This document shows positions 22,554 through 30,647 of a DNA stretch of 37,644 bases, one piece after another. Source of the stretch: Lacrimispora amygdalina (GTDB lineage Bacteria; Bacillota; Clostridia; Lachnospirales; Lachnospiraceae); the NCBI RefSeq assembly GCF_003432035.1, contig NZ_QOHO01000060.1, positions 1-37,644 of the forward strand. Reading direction: 5' to 3'. Under the pieces are notes generated by a model that worked only from the letters and a program-made list of their open reading frames with translations, was not told where the DNA came from and did not search any database. The position numbers and the translations under genes were made by a program. Numbering within the stretch: position 1 is the first letter of the stretch; the number at the start of each line of letters is the position of its first letter.

Positions 22554-24827
22554 TTAACCTGCATTCTTCAGTTTTTCCTCCAGAGCCGCGGGAATGATGA
22601 CGCCCGCATTTTTGGCAAATGCCCGGTAATACAGGCAGATGCGTTCTCCCAAGGAAGTATTGCGCTTGCTGATCTCATTGCGGTGGATAGCCATAAACAG
22701 CACCGCTTTCTGCCCAACCAGCACCACTCGCTTTTTGGCACGGGTGATGGCAGTATAGAGCAAATTACGGTAAAGCATCACCGTATGTGCCTTGAGCAGC
22801 GGCATAATGACGGTTTCGCATTCCGCCCCCATCGCCTTATGAATCGTTGTGGCATAGGCTAGATCCAGATTGACAAGATCCTCTACGCCATACTCCAATT
22901 GCCGGGTCGCTCCAAAATCCACTCCAATCCGTTTCCCATCTTCGGTTTCCTTAATGTACCGGATAAAGCCCAGATCGCCATTGGAGACCTTTTCTGTGTT
23001 CTTGGTCTGCATAATACGGTCTCCAACACGGAAGTTCTTTGGTCCAAGCTTGATTTCCTCTTCTGTGGAAGAAAAGGGATTCACTAACTCCCGAATTGCC
23101 TCGTTGAGCTGTTCGGCAGATGCGGCACCTGCTGAGCGGAACGGTGATAAAATTTGTACCTGCTCAATACCGTTTTCTGTAATTTCATTACGGTAGAATT
23201 CCATGATTTTCTCTGCCGTCTCCTCCTGGTTGTCACAGGAATGAAACACAAAATCCGGGCCGTAATACAACTTGGTGCTGCCCTCATTGATAAATTTGGC
23301 ATTGTGAGCAATTAAACTGTCCTCAGCCTGACGGAAAATCTCGTTTAACACCGTCACGGGTACCAACCCGCAATTAATCAGCTCACGGAACACATTGCCG
23401 GCGCCAACACTGGGCAACTGATCGGCATCACCCACCAGCACCACCCGACAGCCGTCTTTCAACCTTGTGAAGAACTGCTTTGCCAGCCACATATCCACCA
23501 TGGAGAATTCGTCCACGATAACTAGGTCTGCAGCCAGCGGGGCAACCTCTTTTTTGCGGCCACTCTCGTCTTCCTCACTTCCAAGCCCCAGGCCGCTGTG
23601 CATTGTTTTGGCATCCTCAAATCCAGTACTTTCTGCCATTCGGCGGCTGGCGCGTCCAGTAGGAGCCATTAACATGATTTTTCCGTCTGGGTGTAAGCGT
23701 CGGTATACCTCCAAAATGGTTTTAAGTACCGTCGTCTTACCGGTACCAGGCGAACCGGTGATAATGGAAATGTTATTTTGGAATGCCACACGCACAGCCT
23801 TGTCCTGTTTTCCAGAAAGTGAAATACCTATCTCCGTCTTAATTTGTTCCAGCAGTAAGGGAATATGCTCCACTGTGGATGCAGCAACCAATCGTGTGGC
23901 AATCTGCCTGGCAGCATCATCTTCCAACATAAAGACGCGGGGCAGATAGATGTTATTCCGGCTCATAACCACATCTCCGTTTAAAATCATGTCCTGCAGT
24001 GCATCTTCTACTTCCTGCTTGTGCAGACGCATCCCGGGAAGAGGAATCTTTTCGTTCAAGAGTTTCAAGCCAAGGTTTACCAGACTCTCGCTATCCAAAT
24101 ATAAGTGACCTTGTTTTCCGCGAATCTCATCCAGTGTGCAAATGAGCGCACCTTTGACACGCATGGGGTCATGTAAGTCGTTCCCGTTTTTCTGAACAAT
24201 GGCGTCTACTCTCCGGAATCCAAAGCCGGATATCTTACAAAGTTCAAAAGGATTTCTTTGCAGCACCTCCACGCTGTCAGGCCCAAAATGCTGATAGATT
24301 CTAAGCGCTGTTTTCGGCGTTATCTTGTATGGAGAGAGCAGCGTCATAAGATCCTGCAGCATACGGCTTTCGGCATATGAAACTTTGATATCTTCCAGCT
24401 TGTTTTCCGTAATCCCCTTGACCTCAAGCAGGCGCTCCGGATGCTTTTCCAGAATGTCCAGCGTTTCCACGCCAAAGCGAGCAACAATTTCAGCAGCCAT
24501 CTTGGGGCCAATGCCTTTAATAAGACCGGAGGCCAAATAACCCTCTACTCCGTCAGCCGTGCGTGGAACAATTTCATGCCATTGCTCCACCTGAAGCTGC
24601 TGACCATACTTACCATTTACCCATTCGCCGTCCAGTTCCAATTGAACGGCATCTGTACGGGGCAATTCATAACCCACGGCCACAAAACGGATTAGGTGAT
24701 CCCGATATTGTCTGGTCGCTCGCGCCTGAGGCGGTACGCTCTGGTCTTTTGTCTTCACACTGATAATGCAGTATTTATTTGTGGGATTATAAAAAATCGT
24801 CCCATCATAAGTACCGATGTAGTTCAA
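22554..24827 (-). CDS. RecD2-like SF1B DNA helicase
   Basis: The protein has about 757 residues from a TTG at 24827, chosen because AGGAGGTGA ends five bases before it. The N-terminal half has an OB-like start, then helix-hairpin-helix repeats (LIKGIGPKMAAEIVARFG and VKGITENKLEDI), as in RecD2. The helicase core has Walker A GSPGTGKTT, Walker B VIVDEFSMVD, GDADQLPSVGAG (motif III) and NEIFRQ (motif IV). The usual motif V wording HKSQGSE reads HKAMGAE here, while YRNLLYTAITRAKK (motif VI) is normal. It should unwind DNA 5' to 3'. It is adjacent to YqaJ exonuclease, which suggests joint end processing. Its start is coupled to a 19-codon ORF. Confidence 0.85.
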   Translation of the reverse strand: MNYIGTYDGTIFYNPTNKYCIISVKTKDQSVPPQARATRQYRDHLIRFVAVGYELPRTDAVQLELDGEWVNGKYGQQLQVEQWHEIVPRTADGVEGYLASGLIKGIGPKMAAEIVARFGVETLDILEKHPERLLEVKGITENKLEDIKVSYAESRMLQDLMTLLSPYKITPKTALRIYQHFGPDSVEVLQRNPFELCKISGFGFRRVDAIVQKNGNDLHDPMRVKGALICTLDEIRGKQGHLYLDSESLVNLGLKLLNEKIPLPGMRLHKQEVEDALQDMILNGDVVMSRNNIYLPRVFMLEDDAARQIATRLVAASTVEHIPLLLEQIKTEIGISLSGKQDKAVRVAFQNNISIITGSPGTGKTTVLKTILEVYRRLHPDGKIMLMAPTGRASRRMAESTGFEDAKTMHSGLGLGSEEDESGRKKEVAPLAADLVIVDEFSMVDMWLAKQFFTRLKDGCRVVLVGDADQLPSVGAGNVFRELINCGLVPVTVLNEIFRQAEDSLIAHNAKFINEGSTKLYYGPDFVFHSCDNQEETAEKIMEFYRNEITENGIEQVQILSPFRSAGAASAEQLNEAIRELVNPFSSTEEEIKLGPKNFRVGDRIMQTKNTEKVSNGDLGFIRYIKETEDGKRIGVDFGATRQLEYGVEDLVNLDLAYATTIHKAMGAECETVIMPLLKAHTVMLYRNLLYTAITRAKKRVVLVGQKAVLFMAIHRNEISKRNTSLGERICLYYRAFAKNAGVIIPAALEEKLKNAG

Positions 24828-24831
24828 TTTT

Positions 24832-24891
24832 TCACCTCCTGACCTGCTGGTCAAGGAATACCGCTCTTCCAAAAGATTCTTTCGTTGCCAT
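24832..24891 (-). CDS. 19-codon ORF coupled to the RecD2-like gene
   Basis: AAAGGAG precedes an ATG at 24891 by six bases. The frame encodes MATKESFGRAVFLDQQVRR and stops at TGA 24832-24834, a stop that lies inside the AGGAGGTGA ribosome binding site of the helicase TTG start five bases further on. It is 22 bases after the exonuclease stop. A ribosome ending here would be placed exactly at the helicase start, so it looks like a translational-coupling leader peptide or a truncated gene start. It could also be a real micro-protein. Confidence 0.45.
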   Translation of the reverse strand: MATKESFGRAVFLDQQVRR

Positions 24892-24913
24892 ACAGTCTCC
24901 TTTCATAAAATAA

Positions 24914-25981
24914 TTACGCAGCATCCACTGATGCTGCTTTCACATTGAAACGTCGAAATTCAGACGTTGAGACAAACTGCTCATAGATATCCGGATATTG
25001 CAATTTCAGCCGCAGCAGTCCATCCTTATCTATGGCTGTTTTCCGAACTGGATTATAGGTGATGGTATAACTTGCTTTACCTCGTTTACAAACAGCGGTA
25101 CAACTTGTTCCCATTTCAGCGACCAATATCCCTTTCAGGCGATTCAGTTCTTTATCAATTTGCTTAGAATTCACCTCCACATTTTTCTTTTCTTCCTGGA
25201 GCTGCAGATAACGCATCAGTTTTGCACTCATACTTGCATTCAGCTCTATCACCGGTGCATTGGGGTCCGCGGCGCCAAAATGTCTGCGCGCACTTGCCAT
25301 GATAAGATCACCTGGTTCCCAATAAGGGGGAGGCAATTTTGCCTGTACATGACTTTCCCAAAATTCCTGCTCCAGAAAAATCATTTCTTCCTCATAGGCA
25401 AAATCCCGTCTGATTTCTCGGATGATCACTTCTTCCTCGTTGTTTCCATAAAGGCAGCAGAAGAACACCCGATCAAGATCCATAACACTCATGTAATGCC
25501 GTCCTTGACTTTCATAATAAACAGGTACTGTTTCCGCACCGTCCAGCCACCAATGATCCCTGGCATTATAGTTGGTGGTTTTGATTTCTAATATGGCTGT
25601 TGTGCCGTCCAGTAGCTCCACGAAGTAGTCCAGATCGGCCAGCATGAAAGGGTACCGCGGATGATAAAACATCTTTTTGATCTGATAAATCTTGTAACCT
25701 GTTTTCTTCGCAAAGATTTTCGCCACCAGTGGTTCCAGCAGGTTTCCCATTTCCATGGCAACCCAGTTACCTTCATCTTCTTCAACCGATGCGATATCCA
25801 ATTTGTCGAAGTAAAGGTCTCTGGCTGTTCGGAAAGGAGAAATACCAAAGATAGATGCTACATCACTACCGCCAATTCCACGGCGCCGATATGCCAGCCA
25901 TTCGTTTCTGGGCAGATTTGCTGTCTCGACCAATACAAGTGGCTTATGCCTCGCTCTCTGTGTGGTGTTGTTTGCCATCAT
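24914..25981 (-). CDS. YqaJ-family viral-type exonuclease
   Basis: The protein has 355 residues. It shows RRRGIGGSDVASIFGISPF (33-51), EMGNLLEPLVAKIF, the catalytic core of ADLDYFVEL and AILEIKTT, and then YYESQGRHYMSVM. These are the motifs of the YqaJ/lambda-exonuclease nuclease fold: Asp, Glu and Lys of D-x(n)-ExK bind metal, and the Gln helps. Family members degrade one strand to feed annealing proteins. The C-terminal 100 residues are a coiled-coil and a strand-rich tail. It follows a small basic gene by two bases. With the helicase and candidate annealing protein it forms a recombination module of phage type in this element. Confidence 0.87.
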   Translation of the reverse strand: MMANNTTQRARHKPLVLVETANLPRNEWLAYRRRGIGGSDVASIFGISPFRTARDLYFDKLDIASVEEDEGNWVAMEMGNLLEPLVAKIFAKKTGYKIYQIKKMFYHPRYPFMLADLDYFVELLDGTTAILEIKTTNYNARDHWWLDGAETVPVYYESQGRHYMSVMDLDRVFFCCLYGNNEEEVIIREIRRDFAYEEEMIFLEQEFWESHVQAKLPPPYWEPGDLIMASARRHFGAADPNAPVIELNASMSAKLMRYLQLQEEKKNVEVNSKQIDKELNRLKGILVAEMGTSCTAVCKRGKASYTITYNPVRKTAIDKDGLLRLKLQYPDIYEQFVSTSEFRRFNVKAASVDAA

Positions 25982-25983
25982 AA

Positions 25984-26145
25984 TTAAATCCCCCTACGCA
26001 TGCGTCTGGGAATAACGGCTGTTTTTGGCACCACACGAGGATTCCAGCTCCGGTAGCTTACTTTTTGGCAGCCCTTTTTCCATCCGCCGACAGCCGTCTG
26101 TTTTTGGACGGTGTGGACGGACTTTTTTTTCTGACTCATCTTCAT
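25984..26145 (-). CDS. small basic protein heading the maintenance block
   Basis: The protein has 53 residues from an ATG at 26145, with AGGTAGG eight bases upstream. It starts MKMSQKKKSVHTVQKQT and ends NPRVVPKTAVIPRRMRRGI, strongly basic throughout. Its stop is two bases before the exonuclease ATG, so it is coupled with that gene. A competing longer frame through 25994-26236 has no start with a ribosome binding site. Basic peptides at the head of recombination operons could bind nucleic acid, but I know no family for it. Confidence 0.45.
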   Translation of the reverse strand: MKMSQKKKSVHTVQKQTAVGGWKKGCQKVSYRSWNPRVVPKTAVIPRRMRRGI

Positions 26146-26209
26146 TTACAATACCTACCTTTCTGTAAATTGAATTTATCCTCAAAGCCGTTTCCGGCAT
26201 TTGGGCAAC

Positions 26210-26292
26210 AAAAAAAGCGAGAATGACTAGGGGCAAAAAATTGCCTGGCGCCCACAGAATCTAAATTCCATGAGCCAAAGTCATTCTCGCTT
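26210..26292 (-). terminator. second leader hairpin with T run ahead of the maintenance block
   Basis: AAGCGAGAATGACT at 26215-26228 is the exact reverse complement of 26279-26292. An inner GGCAA/TTGCC stem is inside, and the minus strand continues into seven T. It lies about 65 bases ahead of the first gene, between it and the promoter. Confidence 0.65.
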
Positions 26293-26311
26293 CAAATTAG
26301 GGAAATCCCTG

Positions 26312-26461
26312 AAAATAAAAAAAGCCAGTGATCTACCGGCCAATTTGGCGCAGTAATTCCACTGACAGAATACAAACTTAACAGCGTGTGCAATGCGGAT
26401 CAGGACCGCGTACAGAGAAAAAACTCTGTATTCCCATACCAGGCGCACAAAAATCAATTAC
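26312..26461 (-). ncRNA. candidate short leader RNA ending at a terminator
   Basis: A promoter at 26468-26496 would start an RNA near 26461. About 100-145 bases later a long stem (CAGTG at 26326-26330 with CACTG at 26360-26364, extended inward with G-T pairs and small bulges to GCCAA/TTGGC) is followed on minus by TTTTTTTATTTT. Inside, TACAGAG/CTCTGTA (26411-26430) forms a hairpin that competes with GAATACA/TGTATTC (26427-26433 with 26368-26374). So the RNA could end as a small regulatory RNA, or be an attenuated leader of the genes beyond. No known RNA family was recognised. Confidence 0.4.
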
Positions 26462-26467
26462 GTTGTA

Positions 26468-26519
26468 AGAATAACACAATATATAGATTAAGTCAAGAGC
26501 GCAATACCATATATAGATT
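26468..26519 (-). promoter_or_regulatory. promoter with 30-base-spaced direct repeats ahead of the maintenance block
   Basis: On minus, TTGACT (26491-26496) and TATTCT (26468-26473) are 17 bases apart. The box ATATATAGATT (plus-strand reading) occurs at 26479-26489 in the promoter spacer and again at 26509-26519, 30 bases apart, upstream of the -35. The arrangement suggests a regulator bound to both repeats on the same face of the helix. It is the only strong minus-strand promoter I see ahead of the 16-gene block. Confidence 0.6.
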
Positions 26520-26539
26520 TCTAAGTTTTTTACAGAACC

Positions 26540-26803
26540 TTGCAGAAGAATTTTTCATTCTTCCTCTTTTTTAGGCATATGGGTCAAAACCGGACAAGAC
26601 CGGACGGCTCCATATGTCTTTTTTGTACCTTGACAATATTCATAACCTTTCCAGAGGGAGTTATACAGGAATGGCGGACAGTATGCGATGACAAGAGCGT
26701 GCCCACCGTAGAAGTGCCGCATAGCGACAGCCTGCAAATACGCGGCGGAACACCGGCGCAGGAAATGGCCCTTTGGAAAAATCACTACACTGGTTACTCC
26801 TAA
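26540..26803 (+). pseudogene. coding-like relic upstream of the excisionase gene
   Basis: The plus frame between about 26,625 and 26,803 reads like protein (TFPEGVIQEWRTVCDD, then PTVEVPHSDSLQI and ALWKNHYTGYS) and is GC-richer than its surroundings, but it has no start codon with a ribosome binding site at a sensible place. It may be the tail of a lost gene. I do not recognise the family. Confidence 0.25.
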
Positions 26804-26890
26804 CTGAATTTTATAGGCTTCATTGTTTTTGTTGAAAAACCTGATTTACAAATCGTAAAGGATATATGTAATTGCAAAAGGAGGGCGATT

Positions 26891-27091
26891 ATGGAAAAAA
26901 GAAAACCGAATGATCTTTCCCCGGAGCAGTGTTTGTCCGTTGATACCGACACACTCTGCAAGATGCTTTGCTGTGGACGACATACCGCCGTCCAGATCGG
27001 TGATTTGGCCCACGCACGCATCACCATGAATTCCCGTGTTCTTTGGAGCGTACAACGCATTAAAGAGTATCTGTACGAGATTTCATGCTGA
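26891..27091 (+). CDS. excisionase-like small HTH protein
   Basis: The protein has 66 residues; the ATG has AAAAGGAGGG seven bases upstream. It reads LSVDTDTLCKMLCCGRHTAV and then DLAHARITMNSRVLWSVQRI and KEYLYEISC, a winged-helix layout of Tn916-type excisionases (N-terminal recognition helix at 'LCKMLCCGRHTA', basic wing, C-terminal 'VQRIKEYL'). It is 69 bases ahead of the integrase start, the usual xis-int order. It should direct the integrase to excise the element. An ATTTACAAA at 26844-26852, just upstream, is the inverse of TTTGTAAAT near the element's right end and may be a binding site. Confidence 0.75.
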   Translation: MEKRKPNDLSPEQCLSVDTDTLCKMLCCGRHTAVQIGDLAHARITMNSRVLWSVQRIKEYLYEISC

Positions 27092-27159
27092 CACAAGACC
27101 CTGTGCCCGCAGTCCATACGGCTATGGGCAAAACAATTCATCAGTTGGAGGTAACCACT

Positions 27160-28392
27160 ATGGCTAAAACAAGAAAAGATAATAAGGGGCGTAACCTTCG
27201 CCCCGGAGAAACCCAGCGTACCGATGGAACGTATATGTACGTCTACAAACTCGGCACCAAGAAAAAGTACATTTATGATGCCGATCTGGCAGAGCTACGT
27301 AAAAAGGAAGGTACGATTAACAAAGACAAGGATGATGGCATCCGCACGCAGGAGGCTGCAAAGATTACTTTGAACGATATGTTCAAAGTCTACATGGGAA
27401 CAAAAATTAAATTGAAGCCATCAACGCGGGCAAACTACCTGTACCTATGGGAGTGTTATATTCAAAAAGAGCCCTTGGCAAATAAGTCTATCAATACCAT
27501 CCATAAAAGCGAGATTCTTTCCCTTTATACTAAATTATTGAAAAAGGGATTTGCAACAAACTCGTTGGAAGGCATCAACAACTTGATCCATCCTACACTG
27601 GAAATGGCAGTGGACGATGACTATATCCGTAAGAACCCAAGCAAGGGCGTATACCGCTCACTAAAAAAAGACGGTACCGCACCGGAGCCGGAACCCAGAA
27701 TCGCCTTGACAAGAATCCAGCAGCAGAATTTCCTACGATTTGCGGCAAAACATCCTACTTACTGCCATTGGCTGCCGGTCCTAACCACGCTGGTCGGTAC
27801 AGGAATGCGTGTGGCAGAATGCACCGGCTTAACCTGGAGTGATGTGGACTTTGATAATAACACCATTTCAGTCAACCACAACCTGATTTACAGAGTCATT
27901 GACGGTAAGGCCGGTTTTCATATCACCACACCCAAAACTGCCAAAGGAACCCGCACGATTCCAATTTTGTTTCCAGAGGTTATGGAGCAGCTTCGCGCAT
28001 TAAATGAAGTCAAGGAAACGCTATACCCTGGTCCCGAATTGGTGTTGGGCGGATGCTATGGCTTTGTATTCCGCAATCGCTTTGGTTCCTTTATGTCTGC
28101 TCACAACATCAATCGAGCTATCATCCGCATTTATACGGAGTACAATCTGGCTGAAATGGATCAGGCTGAGCTTGAAGATCGGGAACCAGTGCTGATTCCG
28201 CATTTCAGTGTCCATAACCTCCGCCACACCTTCTGCACACGGCTTTGCGAGATGACCAGCGACATCAAATTTATTCAGCAGGTTATGGGGCATGCCGATT
28301 TTTCCACTACAATGGATATTTACACCCACATCACGGAGGAGGCCATGCAGAGCAAAGTGAAAAAGATCAGCGGGCAGTTTAATTTGTTGTAA
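27160..28392 (+). CDS. int: tyrosine-type integrase (Tn916 family)
   Basis: The protein has 410 residues from the ATG at 27160, chosen because GGAGG lies eight bases upstream. The N-terminal arm-binding domain begins RKDNKGRNLRPGETQRTDGT and YMYVYKLGTKKKYIYD, the three-stranded fold of Tn916 integrase. A core-binding SAM-like domain follows (about 85-170). The catalytic domain has Arg in GTGMRVAECTGLTW, HNLRHTFCTRLCE (the His-x-x-Arg box), then VMGHADFSTTMDIYTH with the nucleophilic Tyr. All five catalytic positions look intact. It should integrate and excise the element. It is the last gene before the backbone and points at the lysS 3' end. Confidence 0.93.
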   Translation: MAKTRKDNKGRNLRPGETQRTDGTYMYVYKLGTKKKYIYDADLAELRKKEGTINKDKDDGIRTQEAAKITLNDMFKVYMGTKIKLKPSTRANYLYLWECYIQKEPLANKSINTIHKSEILSLYTKLLKKGFATNSLEGINNLIHPTLEMAVDDDYIRKNPSKGVYRSLKKDGTAPEPEPRIALTRIQQQNFLRFAAKHPTYCHWLPVLTTLVGTGMRVAECTGLTWSDVDFDNNTISVNHNLIYRVIDGKAGFHITTPKTAKGTRTIPILFPEVMEQLRALNEVKETLYPGPELVLGGCYGFVFRNRFGSFMSAHNINRAIIRIYTEYNLAEMDQAELEDREPVLIPHFSVHNLRHTFCTRLCEMTSDIKFIQQVMGHADFSTTMDIYTHITEEAMQSKVKKISGQFNLL

Positions 28393-28408
28393 GAGTGATA
28401 CTGTGGAC

Positions 28409-28452
28409 AAAAAAAGGGCTGCCCGCAACGTGTTATTGCCAGGTCAGCCCTT
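28409..28452 (-). terminator. terminator for lysS-direction transcription
   Basis: AAGGGCTG at 28414-28421 pairs with CAGCCCTT at 28445-28452. On minus, seven T follow (complement of A28409-28415), so it mainly ends transcripts coming from lysS. On plus it may also end the integrase message. Confidence 0.6.
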
Positions 28453-28488
28453 CGTATTGCGTTGTCCTGTTTCGTAGGATTCTCCGCA

Positions 28489-28510
28489 AAGTTTGTAAAA
28501 AGTTTGTAAA
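28489..28510. repeat. tandem 11-base repeat near the element's right end
   Basis: AAGTTTGTAAA occurs twice without a gap. Tn916-type integrases use their N-terminal domain to bind short direct repeats placed inside the element ends, so these are candidate arm-type sites. The reverse orientation motif ATTTACAAA lies at 26844-26852 before the excisionase gene. Confidence 0.45.
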
Positions 28511-28570
28511 TGTATGCCGAAAACACTATATATGGCGTCGTCAAGCGTCGTGGGTACTACATCTTGTGGT

Positions 28571-30076
28571 TTATTTGTCCAAAGGTTTCATCGTCGGGAA
28601 CAACAACACATCCCTGATCGCATAACTATCCGTAAGCAGCATCACAAACCGGTCAATCCCAATCCCAATCCCGCCCGTAGGAGGCATACCGATCATCAGC
28701 GCATTGACGAAATCCTCATCCATCGAGTTCGCTTCATCATCTCCCGCTGCCAGAAGTGCTTCCTGAGCCTTAAATCTCTCAATCTGATCCAGCGGATCAT
28801 TCAGCTCAGAATAAGCATTCGCCATCTCCCGCTTTGTAATAAACAGCTCAAACCGCTCTGTATATTCCGGATCACTCGGCTTTTTCTTTGTAAGAGGTGA
28901 AATCTCAACCGGATGATCAATAATAAACGTAGGCTGAATCAAATGCTCCTCTACAAACTCTTCAAACAGAAGGCTTAAAATATCGCCCTTTTTATGTCTT
29001 GCTTCATAAGCTACATGGTACTGATCCGCAAGAGCTTTCGCTTCTTCATCTGTATGAATAGCAGTAAAATCAATATCCTTATATTTTTTCAGAGCGTCAA
29101 CCATGGAAATACGCTCAAATGGTTTAGATAAATCAATCTCCACTCCATCATAGGTCACAACCGCAGTGCCAAGCACCTTTAATGCAACCTCACGGAATAA
29201 ATTCTCCACCAGATCCATCATGCCGTGGTAATCGGTATATGCCTGATAGAGCTCCATCAAAGTAAATTCAGGGTTATGTCTGGTATCCACACCCTCATTA
29301 CGGAAAACACGTCCGATTTCATAAACCCGCTCTAAACCGCCGACAATCAGTCTCTTTAAATAAAGCTCCAGAGAGATACGCAGCTTTACGTCCTCATCAA
29401 GGGCGTTATAATGGGTATCAAAAGGTCTTGCTGCTGCTCCGCCTGCATTGGCCACCAGCATAGGAGTTTCAACCTCCATAAAGCCCTGTGCATCCAGATG
29501 ATTGCGGATCTCCTTTATAATCTGGGAGCGCTTAACAAAGGTATCGCGTACTTCCGGATTCATAATCAAATCAACATATCTCTGTCTGTAACGAAGATCG
29601 GTATTAGTAAGGCCATGGAACTTCTCCGGCAGAATCTGCAGACTCTTGGTCAGCAGCTCCACGCTTTCCGCATGGATGGAAACCTCTCCTGTCTTAGTGG
29701 TAAATGCGGTTCCCTTGATTCCAACGATATCACCGATATCAAGCTTTTTAAATTCTTTATAGGATTCTTCGCCAATGCTGTCTCTTGCTACATAGGACTG
29801 AATATTACCCTTTAAATCCTGGACATTACAAAAAGAGGCCTTTCCCATAACCCGCTTGGACATCAGACGTCCTGCGATGGAGACTTCTTTGCCTTCCCAG
29901 ACTTCATAATTTTCTTTGATCTCACTGCTGTGTACGGTAACATCGTACTTTGTAACTTTAAACGGATCCTTTCCTGATTCCTGAAGCTCAGCCAGCTTCT
30001 CCCGGCGAACCTTAAGTAAATGGTTTAAATCCTCTTCTACAACCTGATTCTGGTTTTGATTCTGCTGTTCTGCCAC
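28571..30076 (-). CDS. lysS: lysyl-tRNA synthetase, class II
   Basis: The protein has 501 residues, start GTG with AAAGGAG. An N-terminal OB tRNA-anticodon domain (about 60-170, [17 protein letters not shown]) is followed by the class II core: motif 2 [16 protein letters not shown] and motif 3 [15 protein letters not shown] near the end. It charges tRNA-Lys in the cytoplasm. It lies 40 bases after greA on the same strand, probably in one transcript from the promoter at 30648-30676. Its 3' end borders the integrated element; the last codons (MKPLDK) read normally, so insertion has not damaged it. Confidence 0.96.
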   Translation of the reverse strand: MAEQQNQNQNQVVEEDLNHLLKVRREKLAELQESGKDPFKVTKYDVTVHSSEIKENYEVWEGKEVSIAGRLMSKRVMGKASFCNVQDLKGNIQSYVARDSIGEESYKEFKKLDIGDIVGIKGTAFTTKTGEVSIHAESVELLTKSLQILPEKFHGLTNTDLRYRQRYVDLIMNPEVRDTFVKRSQIIKEIRNHLDAQGFMEVETPMLVANAGGAAARPFDTHYNALDEDVKLRISLELYLKRLIVGGLERVYEIGRVFRNEGVDTRHNPEFTLMELYQAYTDYHGMMDLVENLFREVALKVLGTAVVTYDGVEIDLSKPFERISMVDALKKYKDIDFTAIHTDEEAKALADQYHVAYEARHKKGDILSLLFEEFVEEHLIQPTFIIDHPVEISPLTKKKPSDPEYTERFELFITKREMANAYSELNDPLDQIERFKAQEALLAAGDDEANSMDEDFVNALMIGMPPTGGIGIGIDRFVMLLTDSYAIRDVLLFPTMKPLDK

Positions 30077-30116
30077 TTGTTTCCACTCCTTTGTGAACTA
30101 TGTTAAGGAAGTACTC

Positions 30117-30599
30117 TTAAGACACTCTCTGGATCTCAAGTACCTTATACTGAATGACTCCCGACTGTGTTTCAACATCAACAACGTCTCCCACTTTTTT
30201 GCCAATCAGCGCCTGACCTACCGGAGATTCATTGGAAATCTTGTTCTGAAGGCTGTTTGCTTCGGTGGAACCAACAATCTTGAATTCCATCTCTTCGTCT
30301 TCATCCACATCGTAGACTTTTACCTTACAGCCAATATTAATCTTATCTAAGTCTATCTCATCTTCTACGACTACTTCTGCATTCTTAAGCAGCTTTTCCA
30401 GCTCTTCGATACGCAGCTCGATGTCTCTCTGCTCATCTTTGGCAGCATCGTACTCTGCATTCTCGGATAAGTCACCCTGTTCTCTGGCTTCCTTAATTTT
30501 CTGGGCAACTTCTTTTCTTTTCACTACTTTTAAGTTCTGAAGCTCATCTTCGTATCTCTTAAGACCTTCATAGGTTAAAATATTCTTCTTGTCTACCAT
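30117..30599 (-). CDS. greA: transcription elongation factor GreA
   Basis: The protein has 160 residues, the normal GreA length. The N-terminal coiled coil (about 10-75) contains [20 protein letters not shown] and the acidic tip [15 protein letters not shown] that enters the RNA polymerase channel to stimulate transcript cleavage. The C-terminal FKBP-like domain has [13 protein letters not shown] and [16 protein letters not shown]. It rescues backtracked RNA polymerase. A full-consensus promoter lies about 49-77 bases upstream. greA-lysS is a common Firmicutes order. Confidence 0.96.
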   Translation of the reverse strand: MVDKKNILTYEGLKRYEDELQNLKVVKRKEVAQKIKEAREQGDLSENAEYDAAKDEQRDIELRIEELEKLLKNAEVVVEDEIDLDKINIGCKVKVYDVDEDEEMEFKIVGSTEANSLQNKISNESPVGQALIGKKVGDVVDVETQSGVIQYKVLEIQRVS

Positions 30600-30647
30600 G
30601 GTTTTTTACTTCCTCCTGGTTTCTACTCGCTAAATCACATTCCAGAT

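Larger units (their letters stand above)
28393..28570. other. right boundary region of the element, next to lysS
   Basis: These 178 bases join the integrase stop to the lysS stop. They hold a terminator with T run on the minus side (28409-28452), a perfect tandem repeat AAGTTTGTAAA at 28489-28499 and 28500-28510 (like the arm sites bound by Tn916-type integrases), and a pair of GCGTCGT copies near 28535-28550. The crossover point should be here or at the lysS end. The other attachment half is outside the window, so the exact core is not known. Confidence 0.5.

Noticed and set aside
25994-26236. 80-codon minus frame ahead of the exonuclease
   Set aside because: It runs through the T-tailed hairpin and has no start with a ribosome binding site; the overlapping 53-codon frame (25984-26145) has one.
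26300-26530. CRISPR-like array, because of repeated ATATATAGATT boxes
   Set aside because: Only two copies, 30 bases apart, placed on a promoter; no repeat-spacer series.
28535-28570. Definite attachment core at the lysS stop
   Set aside because: A second copy of the sequence would be needed at the other end of the element, which is outside the window; none of the nearby sequence recurs elsewhere in the window as far as I could see.
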